Assembly: GCA_028583685.1 (NCBI GenBank)
Contig: JAMXIF010000051.1
Coordinates: forward strand, 46,770,358-46,834,357
Direction: 5' to 3'
DNA length: 64,000 nt
From: Petaurus breviceps papuanus
Taxonomy: Eukaryota; Chordata; Mammalia; Diprotodontia; Petauridae
In this document: positions 11,786-22,690 of the stretch, in pieces
How the letters are laid out: each line of letters begins with the position of its first letter
How positions within the stretch are numbered: the stretch's first letter is position 1
Position numbers and translations under genes: made by a program
The notes under the pieces: model-generated
Told to the model about the DNA's origin: nothing
Databases searched by the model: none
The model's input: only the letters and a program-made list of their open reading frames with translations

Positions 11786-12470
11786 AATGATGAGCGGCAG
11801 AGATTCATTGGGGCTAAGAAGTAAGGGGAAGCTTGCAAAATTCCCACACTGGATCAGAGGAGACAACGTGAAAGCAAATATGTACAAAGCAAGCTGTGTA
11901 CAGGATAAATAGGAAATGATTAAAAGAGGGAAGGCACTAGAATTAAGAGAGGTTCCTATAACAGACAGAATTTTAGTGGAGCCTTGAAGGAAGCCAGGGA
12001 AATCAGAAGGGGTTGAGGAAGAAGAGCATTTCAGGTATGGGGGATAGTCACAGAAAATGCCTAGAGCTGTGAAATGAAGTGTCTTGCTTGTGGAACAGCC
12101 AGGAGGCCAGTGTCACTAGATCCAAGAGTATGAAGCAGAGAGAAAAGGACAAGAAAACTGATAAGGCAGGAGGGGGCTATGTTGTGAAGGACTTTGAATG
12201 CCACACAGAAAATTCTGTATTTCTTCCTGAAGGCAATAAGGAACCACAGGAGATCATTGAATTGGAAAGGGGCAGTGTGTGTGACGTAGTAGGATTTGTG
12301 CTTTAGGGAAATCATTTTTGTGACTAGAAAATGGATTGGAGTGAAGACTTAAGACAGGAAGACCCACCAGCAAGCTATTGCAATATTCCAGGAGTGAGGT
12401 AAGGAGGGTCAGTACTCGAATAGTAGCAGTTACCACAGTTAGCCATTGACCAATAGATGGGCACATACCT
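11786..12470 (-). mobile_element. L2/L3-clade LINE ORF2 C-terminus and 3' region, antisense
   Basis: Plus-strand segments include 'agggaaggcactagaattaa', 'gccttgaaggaagccaggga', 'aggaggccagtgtcactaga' and 'acccaccagcaagctattgc'. In minus-strand translation, 'LEYCNSLLVGLP' (about 12362-12397) is the conserved L2/CR1 'LDYCNSLLAGLP' block after the RT domain. Interrupted and non-functional. Confidence 0.88.
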
Positions 12471-12589
12471 TGGGTTTTACTTAATACATAGGATAAGAGG
12501 ATGAATCAAAGCTGAGTTAGCAAAACTGAGAAGTAGATAAAGGCCTTCATTACCAAATTGGCACCTCCCCCAATAGTATCTGGGATCCC

Positions 12590-13315
12590 TCATTATATTC
12601 CAACTTCTAGCCACCTAGACACTCCACCAAGGTGTGGCCTCTCAGATAGTTCCTAATATTCTTAAGTCTGTGTCCCCAACTCTCCATCAAAATATATCCA
12701 TCCTGGATTCTATTCACTCATAGCCATGCTGTAACAGCAAAGCACCCTAGCATACCCAGGATGGCTGCTAGCATGGGTTCTTTGAGCTGCTTTTCTAAAG
12801 GAAAGCAATTCAAAAAGGGGTTAACAATCTTATTTTGATCAAACATATATATCATTTACTTAGTAACTTCAGAGAAAATACAAATTACAAGCTGACAAAA
12901 AAAATTACAGATAGAGAAAATAACACAATTCAACAGACCAACAGACAGGGCTTCTAGCTATCTGACCATTACATACATGCATAGTTAGTTACCAGAGAGA
13001 GAAGCACCAGCATCTGGGTTTTCAAAGCCAGGGGGCTCAAAGACTACCCAGAGTCTCATCTAGACAAATCACACAACTCTTCCCATAAGTGATCCCCAAA
13101 GCAAAACCTCACCTCAGAATTTATATACCCTTCTTCAGGGTCAGAGGACATCACAACCTTCGTGACCCACTGTCTAATTACAAAGTAACAAAAAGTGTGG
13201 GTCTTCCTGACAAACAAGCCTCCCCTAAGCAAGCTTCTCTTGTTGGGCTCCAAGTGAGGCCCATTAAGGGGCAGGGAAGATCTTCAAATTTCCTTACATG
13301 CTTGGCTCTCAGCTA
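12590..13315 (-). mobile_element. Possible LTR relic (endogenous-retrovirus-like), antisense
   Basis: The block differs from the SINE/LINE families around it. It has the general look of marsupial LTRs read in reverse (GC-moderate, spliced between an L2 copy and another repeat, with an AATTTATATACCC promoter-like run near 13118). No internal genes are recognised. If correct it is an old, isolated LTR. Boundaries are approximate. Confidence 0.3.
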
Positions 13316-13319
13316 ATTT

Positions 13320-13505
13320 AACCTTTTTAGTGTCATAGACTCCTCTGTCAGCTTAGGGAGGCCTATAAGCCCCTTCTCAGAATATTATTTTTAAATACAT
13401 AAAATTAAATGTGTAGGACTACAAAGGAAGTTATCTATATTGAAAAATAACTATTAAAATATTTTCAAAAACAAGTTCCAAGGACCTAACTTAAGAACTA
13501 TTGAG
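13320..13505. repeat. Interspersed repeat of uncertain class
   Basis: 'agcccctt…cagaatattatttttaaata' followed by 'ggactacaaaggaagttatc' and 'gttccaaggacctaacttaa'. I recall this order as a mammalian-wide ancient repeat but cannot name it. Confidence 0.4.
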
Positions 13506-14426
13506 TCTCTAACCAAAAGCAGCAATGAAGTTCTAGAACTTTTTTGTGATTTGATGATAAACTAGCTTCACCAAAACTATTAGCAGCATAGAGAGCCAGC
13601 CCTACCTCACCTCTTTCAAGACAGATGTCAACAGCTCAAAGGAGCCTTGTAAATATCTCTGGATTTAATAGGTTATAAATGTCGGTAGTATGTTGTAAAC
13701 ATGCCCATAGTGCAAGTAAAGTGCTAATAACTCCCTAAGTTTGGAAGTCCATCCAGTCACCTCAGAAAGAAAAATAGACTAATAATGGAACATGGTTAAA
13801 TTCAGTCCACTCGTGAGTCTGGGAAATGGCTAGCTCAGCACACTTGGGCAACAAGCAGTAGAAAGCAGCATTTCAGCATTAGCCCTGGCCCCACAAGGAC
13901 CTGATGTCTGCCAGCCTTTCCCTTACCAGAGGGACCGTCCTTGGCTCTAGCTCAGAACAGTTACAGAAGCGATTCTCATAAAAGAATCAGCAAAGAGAGA
14001 ACCCCAAACAGCAATGATGGCAAAAATACGACTAGAAAACACTGTAGCCTCCTTGGTAGCAATTTCAGTCATCTTTGTGGGTCAAGCCAATCCAATCCAG
14101 GGTCCTTCCCTGCTGTGTAATTTAAATGAAGAGCCTTTATACTCTGAATGTGAATGGCCTAGGGCCAGGCACTCCTATCCAAGAGGCTTTGAATGTCTTA
14201 TGCAGCTAGGCAAAATGGTGAAGCAGGCCCAGATTTAGCACACCTCCCTTCCACTGTTCTTTCTTCTCCTACTCTTGATGTTTATATCTGACCCAAGGTC
14301 TCCAATGCTTTCATGCAGCCTGGGAAGTTGCCCATATTCTTAGACCTGTCCACCCACCCCCACCCAATGTCCTTTCAAAATCTGCTTAGTCTAGTGGTCA
14401 AATTGCAAAGTCTCTGAAAAACCCAT
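13506..14426. other. No gene seen; unique sequence with one short open frame
   Basis: A 74-codon plus frame (14014-14238) starts with a hydrophobic stretch. It matches nothing I recognise, so it is not called a gene. Confidence 0.4.
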
Positions 14427-15275
14427 CACAAAATCACAGAATTTGAAAGTTGGAAAGGACCTTGGCTTCCATCTAATCCAAACCAGACTTGGAAAGGAAT
14501 TGCCAATGTAACATAAGCAAAAAGTGGCAATCTAATCTGTTTGAAGATCCCAAAGACGAGGGATCTCACCCCCTTTTGAGGCAGTGCGTTCTGGACTAGA
14601 AGAGCCATGGATCCAGCACTAGACAAATTCTATTACTTGGTGTTCTACACTAAAAGAGCTCCAATACATGGGAAGGTTTTCCTTGATATCAATACTAAAT
14701 TTTCCTCTTTGTAACATCAACGCCTTGCTCCTAATGTTGCCCACTGGAGCAAAAGTGAACCAGTCTAATACCTCCTCCACATGTCAGCCACTGAAATGTT
14801 TGAAGAGAGCTGTCTCATCTCCCTGGGGCTCATCTTTTCCAAGCTAAACACCCCCAGTTCTTTTAAGTGAATGTCATATAACATGAACTCATGGCCCTTC
14901 ACTATTCTCATTGCCATCCTATGGATACTCTCTTGGCTTACCAATGTCCTTCAATTGTAGTTCTCTGAACTACAATACTTTAGATGAGAGCTGATGAAGG
15001 AATTATCACCTACCTATTCCTGGAAGCTGTGTCCCTCTGAATTCAACCCCAGATTTCATTAATTTTTTTAGTATCCCACTATGGATAAGGTTGTATTGAC
15101 CTTGTAGTCTATTAAAGCTTCCATCCAGGTCCTTTTCAAAATAATTACTGTCTAAACATCTTGTACTTAAGAAATTTGTTTTTTATACCCATGTGCAAGA
15201 CTTTACATTTTTTTTTCCTTGATGAATTTGTCAAATTCACCCCAATGCTCTAATCTCACCTGGGATGTTACCTAC
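14427..15275 (-). mobile_element. CR1/L3 LINE, antisense, long copy
   Basis: The plus strand begins with the complement of the CR1 3' end, 'atcacagaatttgaaagttg' and 'gaccttggcttccatctaat'. It continues through the ORF2 complement: 'cccttttgaggcagtgcgtt', 'ctcatcttttccaagctaaa', 'cattgccatcctatggatac' and 'gtgcaagactttacattttt'. This order is collinear with vertebrate CR1/L3. Diverged and broken. Confidence 0.85.
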
Positions 15276-15522
15276 CCCCACACACACATTTTCCTTACCA
15301 TTTAACACACATATTGCTGAAATATCTATATATTCATTTTGGCCACTGGGGAATTTCACCCAGGGCACTAGCACATGGTCTGTCTCATTCTAGATTGGGC
15401 AGAGACTAACACTAAAAGCTAGCAATGTACTACTTGGTGTTGCCATGGTAAGGATATTCTGTAAGGGCAATTTTAATGGTGGGTGGGTGCCCCACAACCT
15501 CCAGAAAAAAAACAACACACTT

Positions 15523-15679
15523 GGGGCCACTAGGTGGCACAGTGAATAGAGCACTAGCCCTGGAGTCAGGAGGACCTGAGTTCAAATGTGGCCTCAGACA
15601 CTTAACACAAAACTAGCTGTGAGATCTTGGGCAAGTCACTTAACCCCAATTGCCCTATATTCCCCCCTCAAAAAAAAAC
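15523..15679 (+). mobile_element. Marsupial tRNA-headed CORE-SINE, short form
   Basis: 'ggggccactaggtggcacag' head, 'gacctgagttcaaatgtggc' CORE and 'gggcaagtcacttaacccca', followed by an A-tail. The flank ACACACT recurs after the tail as a probable short target duplication. Confidence 0.93.
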
Positions 15680-16191
15680 ACACTATAAAAATCTAGCTCT
15701 ATAACAGTCCAGTGAAGTCATTCAGCCAGGGATAATAGAACTACATGACAACTAGTTTGAATGTCAACTAGTCTGAAGCTGACTCTATCTCCAGAGACAG
15801 GTAGTTAGAACCAGAGATCACTACATAGCAAGTTTTCAGAAGAAGCCCATCCAAGAAAATGAGCCCAGATTTGAAAGTACCAATCTTACAGCGGTACAAG
15901 AATAGTATCCTACCTGTATCACCAAACTTGCATAAGGTAGTACTGCAAAGCCTGCTGTTTCCCCTCCCCTGTAGTACTGAGAACTTCTCAATACCCCATG
16001 GGAAGTCTACATGTCTTTCTCTAAGCCACTGTGTATGTAACCTACTACCTTACATATACATATGTCTTTGGGGATTTCTAACAAATGATTTTGACATTCA
16101 AAGGTGAACACACAACTAACTTTTGATCTAAGAAACAAAATTAATAGTTAACAAATTGAAATATCTTTCCAAGGGTGTTTGTATTTTCATA
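15680..16191. other. No gene or recognised repeat
   Basis: Unique sequence with one 82-codon frame (15859-16107) lacking a recognised domain. Confidence 0.45.
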
Positions 16192-16235
16192 GGCTCATAG
16201 TGTCAGAAAAAAAACTTTAGAAGTCATCTGATCCT

Positions 16236-16350
16236 TGTATATACAAAGCACTAAGGACACAAAGACAAGAAGCAAAATCAGTCCCAGACTTCAAGAAGAT
16301 TCCACTCTACTGGGCAGGGAACATGCTGCAACATGGAAACAGATAAATAT
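16236..16350 (-). repeat. L2/L3-type 3' region, antisense, nested
   Basis: 'caaagcactaaggacacaaa', 'aatcagtcccagacttcaag' and 'aagattccactctactgggc'. Confidence 0.65.
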
Positions 16351-16904
16351 ATACCTGATCGTTTGAGAAGGGGAAGCAAATATGAGATACGGGGAAAGGA
16401 TCTCTGCTGGAAATGACATATAATCTAACTCTCCCAATATAAGAATCCTTTCTGCAACAATCAGCCTTTGCTTGGATATTTCTAATGTTGGGAAGCTTGC
16501 TCTTTTCTTAAAGTGGCCCATTTCACTGTCAGACAATTATATTTTAAAAAATTTCCCTCATATTGAGTCAAAACCTATTTGTCTGACATTTCTACTCCTT
16601 CATCCACTTTTTGTGTTTTTAAGTGAAACAACACATGTCTATTTCCACATGTCATCTCTTTGTATGTCTAGAAACAGATCTCAGGATCCCCCTCTCTATC
16701 TTTTTTTTTTTCCTTAGAGTATGTTCTTAGTTTCCTCATTGGTTCCTTGTATAACATGGTTTCCAAAAGCTGGGCCCTTCCCCATACTTCTCCTCCTTTG
16801 TATGTTCTTCATTTTGTCAATTCCCTCACAAAATCTCATACCCAGACGGTATATTCCTTGTATATATTTTATTTAAGCCTATTTCTCTATGTTATCATCT
16901 CAGG

Positions 16905-17037
16905 CTGGACAGTAAGCTGACTGAAGACAGGACACTTACTTTTTGTCTCTGTATCCCCATCACCTACTCCTCTGCCTAGCATATAATGGATACTTAATAA
17001 ATATTTGTTGATTAATTGGTTAACTGATTGATCCTTG
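16905..17037 (+). repeat. L2-type 3' tail, well preserved
   Basis: 'ggacagtaagctgactgaag', 'gtctctgtatccccatcacc' and 'tacttaataaatatttgttg', then TTGATTAATTGG repeats. Confidence 0.88.
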
Positions 17038-17329
17038 AGCTGATCTGACCAGTACAGACAGCACAGATACAAGGGAGCTTCTACTCTCTTGATTCAGACC
17101 CTATAATTCAATTAATGCTGCTTAAGGTTTCATTAACTTTCTGAAAAGCCATATCACATTATCACTCATGTTGAACTTGTGGTCAACTAAACCCCCAAGT
17201 TTTTTTCACATAAATGTTTGCCAGAACTACCTTCCCCATGCAGTGATTATTCAAGAGATTTTTTAAAAAGGTAGCACATGGGATTTTTCTACTTGAATGT
17301 CTCATATTGGCATGAGATTGACTCTGTAT

Positions 17330-17930
17330 TCTTTATTTTATTTTAAATTCATGGAATAAAATAAGCTTTTCCATAACATAGTACAATAAAAAGATGATTA
17401 CACATGAAACTACAAGTCTACTATGAAGAACTTTCTATTCTTTCCAAATATAAAATAAAAATATTATGTAAATTTCCTTTTTCTGTTTTTTCTTCCCTTC
17501 CCCCCACCCTAGAGATAGCTACCATTAGACACAAATAAGTGTGTGTGTGTGGGGGGGGGTGGTAAGTGTATGTGTGGTGGTATGTAAAATATTTCTATAC
17601 ATACTTCTATTTATCAGTTCTTTCTCTGGATGCAGAAGGTATCATTCTACACATGTCCTTAATAGTTAATCTGGGTATTTATAATAGACATAAAAATTTT
17701 TTCACTCAGAGTCATTCTCAAAACAATATTGCTGTTACTATATACAATGTTCTCTTGGTTCTGCTCATTTCACTCTTCATTATGTTGTGTAAGGCTTCCA
17801 GTGTTTTTCTTAAGCTTGAACTCATCATCTCTTATAGCACAGTAGTATTCCATCACAATCACATACCCTACATTCTTAAAGGACATGCCTACTGTCCGAG
17901 GTCAAATCATCTATAACATACTTCATTAAG
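17330..17930 (-). mobile_element. L1 LINE 3' end, antisense
   Basis: 'cttctatttatcagttcttt' and 'ctctggatgcagaaggtatc', then 'tctcttggttctgctcattt', 'aactcatcatctcttatagc' and 'agtagtattccatcacaatc'. These are complements of the marsupial L1 3' part. A (GT)n/G run at 17538-17558 lies within the A/T-rich 3' UTR. Confidence 0.82.
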
Positions 17931-18039
17931 ACATGTCCAGGGTTTCAGTGATCATTTGGTTGCTACTGTGCTGAGAAGACCTGCTCCCTAGCCTGCTGCT
18001 GCTCTGAGAAGCAAGGAGGTAAAAACTACTCCCAAAACT

Positions 18040-18720
18040 GATTTTAAATATATTGTCATTGAGTTATTTTGTTTTTCCATTACCTAAATTTCTTCTTGTG
18101 CCCTTCTAAATCTCTTCCAGAGAGTCATCCCTTAAAAAATTAATTTTAAAGAAAAATAAGAAAGCCCCACCCAGCAAAATAGATTGATACACCCAAAAAA
18201 TCTTGCATTATTTGAATGCTTTGCATCGATGGAATCCCCCATCTGCAAAGGAGAGATATCGTCACATTATCTCCTCTTTGTAGTCAACCACTGTATTCAT
18301 TATTTTATTATATTTTCAGTTGTTTGGTGATGATTGTAACTTCCATTTCCATTGATATAGTCATTGTGTAATATGGTTCTTCCAGCTCTATTTACTTCAT
18401 TTTTTCATCAGTTCATGCAATTTACTTCATGCTTCTCTGAATTCATAATGTTCTTATTTCTTATAGCACAATAATATTCCATTGCATTCATGTAAAGCAA
18501 TCCTGTGCATAGTATTTGACCCAGAAATATCTCCACTAAGTCTATATGCTGCAGAGGTCAAATAAAGATGTAAATAATCCATATGGACAGATATTTATAG
18601 CAGCCCTTTCTGTTATAGCAGGGCACAGAAAACTAAAGATACTTTCATCTATCTGAAAAATGGCTGGTCAAATTATTGTAGATGAATACAACAGAATTTT
18701 ATATGTGTAAAATACATTTT
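18040..18720 (-). mobile_element. L1 LINE 3' part with inverted 5' segment
   Basis: 18040-18500 is antisense L1, ending 'cttatagcacaataatattc'. 18505-18720 is sense L1: 'tttgacccagaaatatctcc', 'gacagatatttatagcagcc' and 'gatgaatacaacagaatttt'. On the minus strand this is an inverted upstream segment followed by a direct 3' segment, with about 25-30 bases present in both at the junction. That is the layout left by twin priming during L1 integration. Old and diverged. Confidence 0.65.
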
Positions 18721-19464
18721 TTAATTTGAAGGGAATGGGAGGGAGCTGGAGTCTAGGGATAGGGGAAAACAAAAAGAAAGAAAAAAGGAGGGTCACTGAA
18801 GCATTTTTAAATACATAGAAAAAAACAGAATGAGGGTCAGGAAGAATCAGAGAGAAGATCAGCTTTAAAAGTTACACATTGAATTTAGTATATGTTTCAA
18901 CAGAAAAGGAAGCTGAACACTCAGAGATTGGCAAGTCCATCTACAGTCCTTTATTTTCTTCTATAAATATAGAAATATTCATTTTATTTGGTGCTTATTA
19001 AGTTCAAGAGAAAAACATTCTAAAGATTGCCAGTTGCCTTTTCATATATACATCAATTATTCTTAATGCATATGAAGATCATTTTCATAAAGCTTTTATA
19101 TGGCAGGGAAAGAAGACATATGGGTTAGCAGTTCCTGATGGCATCTTGTTTGTCTTTTTTAGGAATAATGTCATGTGTGATCTTTTTTCCCAGTAGTCTT
19201 GTGTTTTTGTCTCTCAGAAACCTTGAAGATTACTTCTTCCATGCTATCAAAATGTTCCCTTCAGAATGGATTTCTTCTGTCTGTACTTCTTCTGTTCCAG
19301 TTGGTCTTTATGATCATCTGTTTTATTACTATTTCACCTTTGAGAATACAAAGGTCATACTTTCACCATCATAAAATTATTGAAATGACTCATAGAAATG
19401 TAAGAGGATCTGTTCCATTTTTGCCTTTTTGTTATCTTCTTTTTTTAAGTTCTGATTTAGAGTT
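18721..19464. other. No gene seen
   Basis: A/G-rich then T-rich sequence. Overlapping plus-strand frames at 19138-19480 are T-rich hydrophobic translations without a recognised domain. Confidence 0.45.
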
Positions 19465-19665
19465 AGGAAGATCTTGGTAAGAAGGCTACCTTATGGTTAC
19501 TTTCAATGTGACCCAGATAAGGTTCAGTGGGCAAGTCATTTGACTTCTCAATCTCAGTTTCTTCATCTATAAAATGGGAATAATCATACCTCTAACATTT
19601 ATACGGATATTTTGAAGCTCAAAGGAAATTATGCAATTGTGTAATTTAATGCATTTATCAAATTT
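19465..19665 (+). repeat. MIR
   Basis: 'gggcaagtcatttgacttct', 'ctcagtttcttcatctataa', 'aatgggaataatcatacctc' and 'ttttgaagctcaaaggaaat'. Confidence 0.82.
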
Positions 19666-19699
19666 TTTAATGTTACATAGTGGTTATAATAAAATAAGA

Positions 19700-19782
19700 A
19701 AAAGAACATTAAGAAGGAGGGAGAGAGAAGAAGAAGGGTAAGGGAAGAGTGAAGAGGGAGGAGAAGGAAGAAGAGGAGTTCA
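19700..19782. repeat. Purine-rich (GGA/GAA)n low-complexity tract
   Basis: Almost entirely A and G on the plus strand. Its counterpart lies at 20895-20995, on the other side of the element between them. Confidence 0.9.
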
Positions 19783-19794
19783 ATGGTAATAGAA

Positions 19795-20895
19795 TTTAAA
19801 GATCCCCTTGGATTGGCTTGGTTTTTGGGTTAAGTGTTAAACCCCAGAGCTTGTGAATCCCACTTGTGGGATGGACTTGCTGAAGTGAAGAGAGGGGGCT
19901 GAACTGGGAGGAGCTGGTGCCATGGATAGAGAGGCCCAAGGAGAGAGAGTCCAGAAGAACTTTTGGGAGCAGCATTGTGGAGGCAGAGAGAGAGAGAATT
20001 ACTAGGAGCCAGAGTTCCTGAGAGAGAGAGAGAAAACTGCCAGCTGAAGCCACCCAGATTGCTGAGGGCCAGTTGGAGCTTCCCAGGACTTTTGAGAGCT
20101 GCCACCCAGAGCTCCCAAGAACTGAGGAGGCATGACTGTGGTGCAGGTATTTTTTCCGTCTGTTTTGATGCTACTTTGCCAGATTAGTCTGTTGGTAAAG
20201 GACAGTGCTGTTGTTGCAGAAGTTCTGGAAACTTGCTGTTGGTTCAGAAGCCCTGATAGAGGATTTTCTTGTTGTATGTTTACAGAAATCCTGGAGGAGG
20301 GTCTTGCTGATGTTTTCAGGGGTCCTGAGACTGTTCTGCAGGCAGAGAGTGAATTGATGAGGACACTGGCAATGTATATTGTGGCTTTGTTAAGCTTTGT
20401 CTTCCCAGGAACAGAGACTGCCCAGAACTTGCCTGGGGTCAATATGAAGAAAAGACCTCTCCTTGGGTATTGAATGCTGTGATAATATTATAACCTTGTT
20501 GTGGCTTAGGGGTAGATGGTCTTTGTGCTCTCCACCTTTGGGAAGGTACTTTGTGGTAGCTGATGATAATTGTAATTCAGTTGTGATTCAGGGGTGGAGT
20601 ACTTTGATTTTTGTGCTTTGTGACTGACCAAATGAATGTACTTTGTTTATGATTGGAAACTAATTTCCAGTTGAATAGAGAGAAGACTTTGTGATTGACT
20701 AAATGAATGTACTGTCTAGGGGTGGAGTACTTGGACCTTAGTACTTTGTGACTGAATTGAGGACTTACTAAATTATTGAGTTACACAAGGTGAATGGTGT
20801 ATTTTGATTTTCTGTGAATGTCTTACCTTAATCTATCACTGAATAAATGGAGTTTGCTATGCTCCTAATCTGAACCTGGAAGTTGCTTGTGCTTA
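19795..20895 (+). mobile_element. Candidate solo LTR or LTR-like element, marsupial
   Basis: A distinct 1.1-kb block lies between two purine tracts. Repeated motifs occur in the 3' half: GGGGTGGAGTACTT at 20591 and 20719, and 'gactgaccaaatgaatgtac' at 20622 echoed near 20694. An AATAAA polyadenylation signal at 20842 sits about 50 bases before the end. Repeats upstream of a late AATAAA suggest U3 then R/U5. I cannot name the family or see clean TG/CA ends. The longest frames here (146 codons minus, 113 plus) overlap and match nothing known. Confidence 0.4.
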
Positions 20896-20995
20896 GTGTT
20901 ATAAGGAGGAAGAGGAGAAAGAGGAGGATGAGGGAGGTGGACAAGAAAGGAGGAAGAGGAGGGGGGAACAGGAGGGGGGAACAGGAAGAGAATTA
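20896..20995. repeat. Purine-rich GGA/GAA tract
   Basis: Continuous AGG/GAA units ending in two GGAGGGGGGAACA-like repeats at about 20957-20984. Confidence 0.9.
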
Positions 20996-22135
20996 CCTTT
21001 GGGTTGAGTAGTTTAGTCCCAAGCCAAAATTTCATGAGAGGGATTTCCCTTCCTTTCTTCAACATGTTCTAAGGAGATGTTTTTTTCATAAATTTGTTCA
21101 TAAATGTGTGTGAATGTTTGAGGAAATATCACCATCAGAGGGCTCCTCTCATTGAGTGGAACAGGAATGTTGTTTTGAAAACATTGAGCATTCCTTAGTG
21201 ACCTAACAAGATAGTGCTTTGGCTGAAATTACTGAAGCATTCATTACATTTCTTTTGGAAAGTGGCTGGTTTCATAACATTTTCTTTCAGAGGCCAATCC
21301 CTAATTTGTTAAGGTGGTCTTAAATAAGGTAATTCTTTACTGAAGTGACTATTTCCTATAGCTTGTGAGTGTCCACACAACCTGTTTAGAGATACAGCTC
21401 TATCTCTATTAGCATAAAAGGGGAGCAGAAGTAGATGATTACAGTAAAAGTTAATGAAACTGAAGTCCTGGGGGTGAGGTGGGGGGGAGGGACACTTGCT
21501 AATTAACAGAGGACAGTCATAATATCTATCAATTGCATATCATTCTCTATACCTAAAAAGAATAAAGGTCACCTATTTGCAGTAATAAGTAATATCATGC
21601 CCCTTTTATCAAACTTTTTAGCTCTCTTGGGATCACAAAGACAACCCAAGAGTGAGAGTTGCTACCTTTCAAAAATCTGTTTACAGAAGCTAATTAATAG
21701 TGCAGCCCGGTTAACACGTGCAGACTGGACATTATTAATCTAATTTAAAAGGACTCTGACAGTCTCAGTTCCCCCACCTTCCACCCCCCAATGATTCCTA
21801 CATATTTGAGTCAAAGGAAATTAAACTCATTAATCAATGGTGGTAGAAATGATCTAAGGTGCAGAACAGGAGGAACAGAGGAGACTAACAGCCTTCATTG
21901 TGTTTAATTTTGTTCCCCAGCAAAGGATAATAAATACAAATTGTAACATCACAATAAAACATTTAATTATTAAAGACCGGATGATGACACATGGTAATTA
22001 GCTTGCTATTATGCGTCTTCATTTGCACAGTAATAGATGCAGTTTAGCAGCTTAGATAGTCACAGGCACAAGACTTAACAATGAGTTTTTAAAGACCTGT
22101 TATTCCTCTTGCTCTGAAAATATCTTCATTATGTG
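20996..22135. other. No gene; strongest candidate conserved non-coding block
   Basis: No transposon was recognised over about 1.1 kb, rare in this window. Positions 21500-22110 are dense in homeodomain-type words (TAATTA, TTAATTAT, GTAATTAGC, ATTAATC). No frame above 66 codons. Conservation cannot be tested here. Confidence 0.45.
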
Positions 22136-22224
22136 GGATATCACTTCTTATGGGGGACTGGCCATAAACTCGGGGTGGGATTAGTTCTGGGCTGCTTTGG
22201 GATAAAGAAAAGGACTTCCCTACA

Positions 22225-22400
22225 AGTGGTAGATGCAGACTAATATAAAGGCAGAAGGACTGGTTTCAAGTCCCAGTACCAGATGAGCCAGGTACTAACT
22301 GTGTGATCTGGGGAAGCACTCTCTGACCTTCAGTTTCTTCACAAAATTGTTGTGAGAATCAAAAGTGATTGTGCATGTGAAAAGCTATGGAAATATGGAC
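22225..22400 (+). repeat. MIR-type CORE-SINE
   Basis: 'ggtttcaagtcccagtacca', 'ggtactaactgtgtgatctg' and 'gaccttcagtttcttcacaa', then a GTTGTGAGAATCAAAAGTG tail. Confidence 0.78.
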
Positions 22401-22497
22401 AGGGACTGGCCTGGCACTTCTCTGGTGTAGGAAAGGCCACTAACAGTACAGGTCAGCACCTTCTTTGACATTTAGAGTCTTAAATGATCACCTAGGA

Positions 22498-22690
22498 CAG
22501 TGGTGTCAAACTCCCATAGAAAATGGGCCACTAACCTGTACATAAGGGTATATATATATATGGGCAATATATGTGGGCAGTATAACGATTTAGAAACCCG
22601 CATATAAGGTTTTCTATGTTCTATTGTATTTTTATTTATTTTGCTAAATATTTTCCAATGACATTTCAATCTGGGTCTGGCAACACTGCT
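22498..22690 (+). repeat. Non-autonomous DNA transposon relic, hAT-like, 5' end
   Basis: Begins CAGTGGTGTCAAACTC, a hAT-style inverted-repeat terminus. It continues 'ttctatgttctattgtattt' and 'tttatttattttgctaaata', an order I recall from a mammalian-wide DNA element. The right terminus is not preserved. A TA microsatellite has expanded at 22551-22562. Confidence 0.45.

Larger units (their letters stand above)
16192..17290 (-). mobile_element. CR1/L3 LINE, antisense, with two nested insertions
   Basis: Starts 'aggctcatagtgtcagaaaa' and 'gaagtcatctgatccttgta'. It resumes at about 16360 with the region reading 'aaatttccctcatattgagt' and 'cattttgtcaattccctcac', and ends with 'gtggtcaactaaacccccaa' and 'tttttttcacataaatgttt'. 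An antisense L2/L3 3' piece (16236-16350) and a sense L2 tail (16905-17037) interrupt it. Confidence 0.7.

Noticed and set aside
14014-14238. 74-codon frame with a signal-peptide-like start
   Set aside because: No homology recognised, no promoter or splice evidence, and within the chance length for this composition.
17566-17916. 116-codon hydrophobic frame
   Set aside because: It lies within the antisense L1 3' part; its T-rich composition explains the hydrophobic residues.
20002-20473. Longest gap-free open frame in the window (146 codons minus) overlapping a 113-codon plus frame
   Set aside because: No recognised domain, both strands open at once, and the block looks like a promoter-type repeat element, not an exon.
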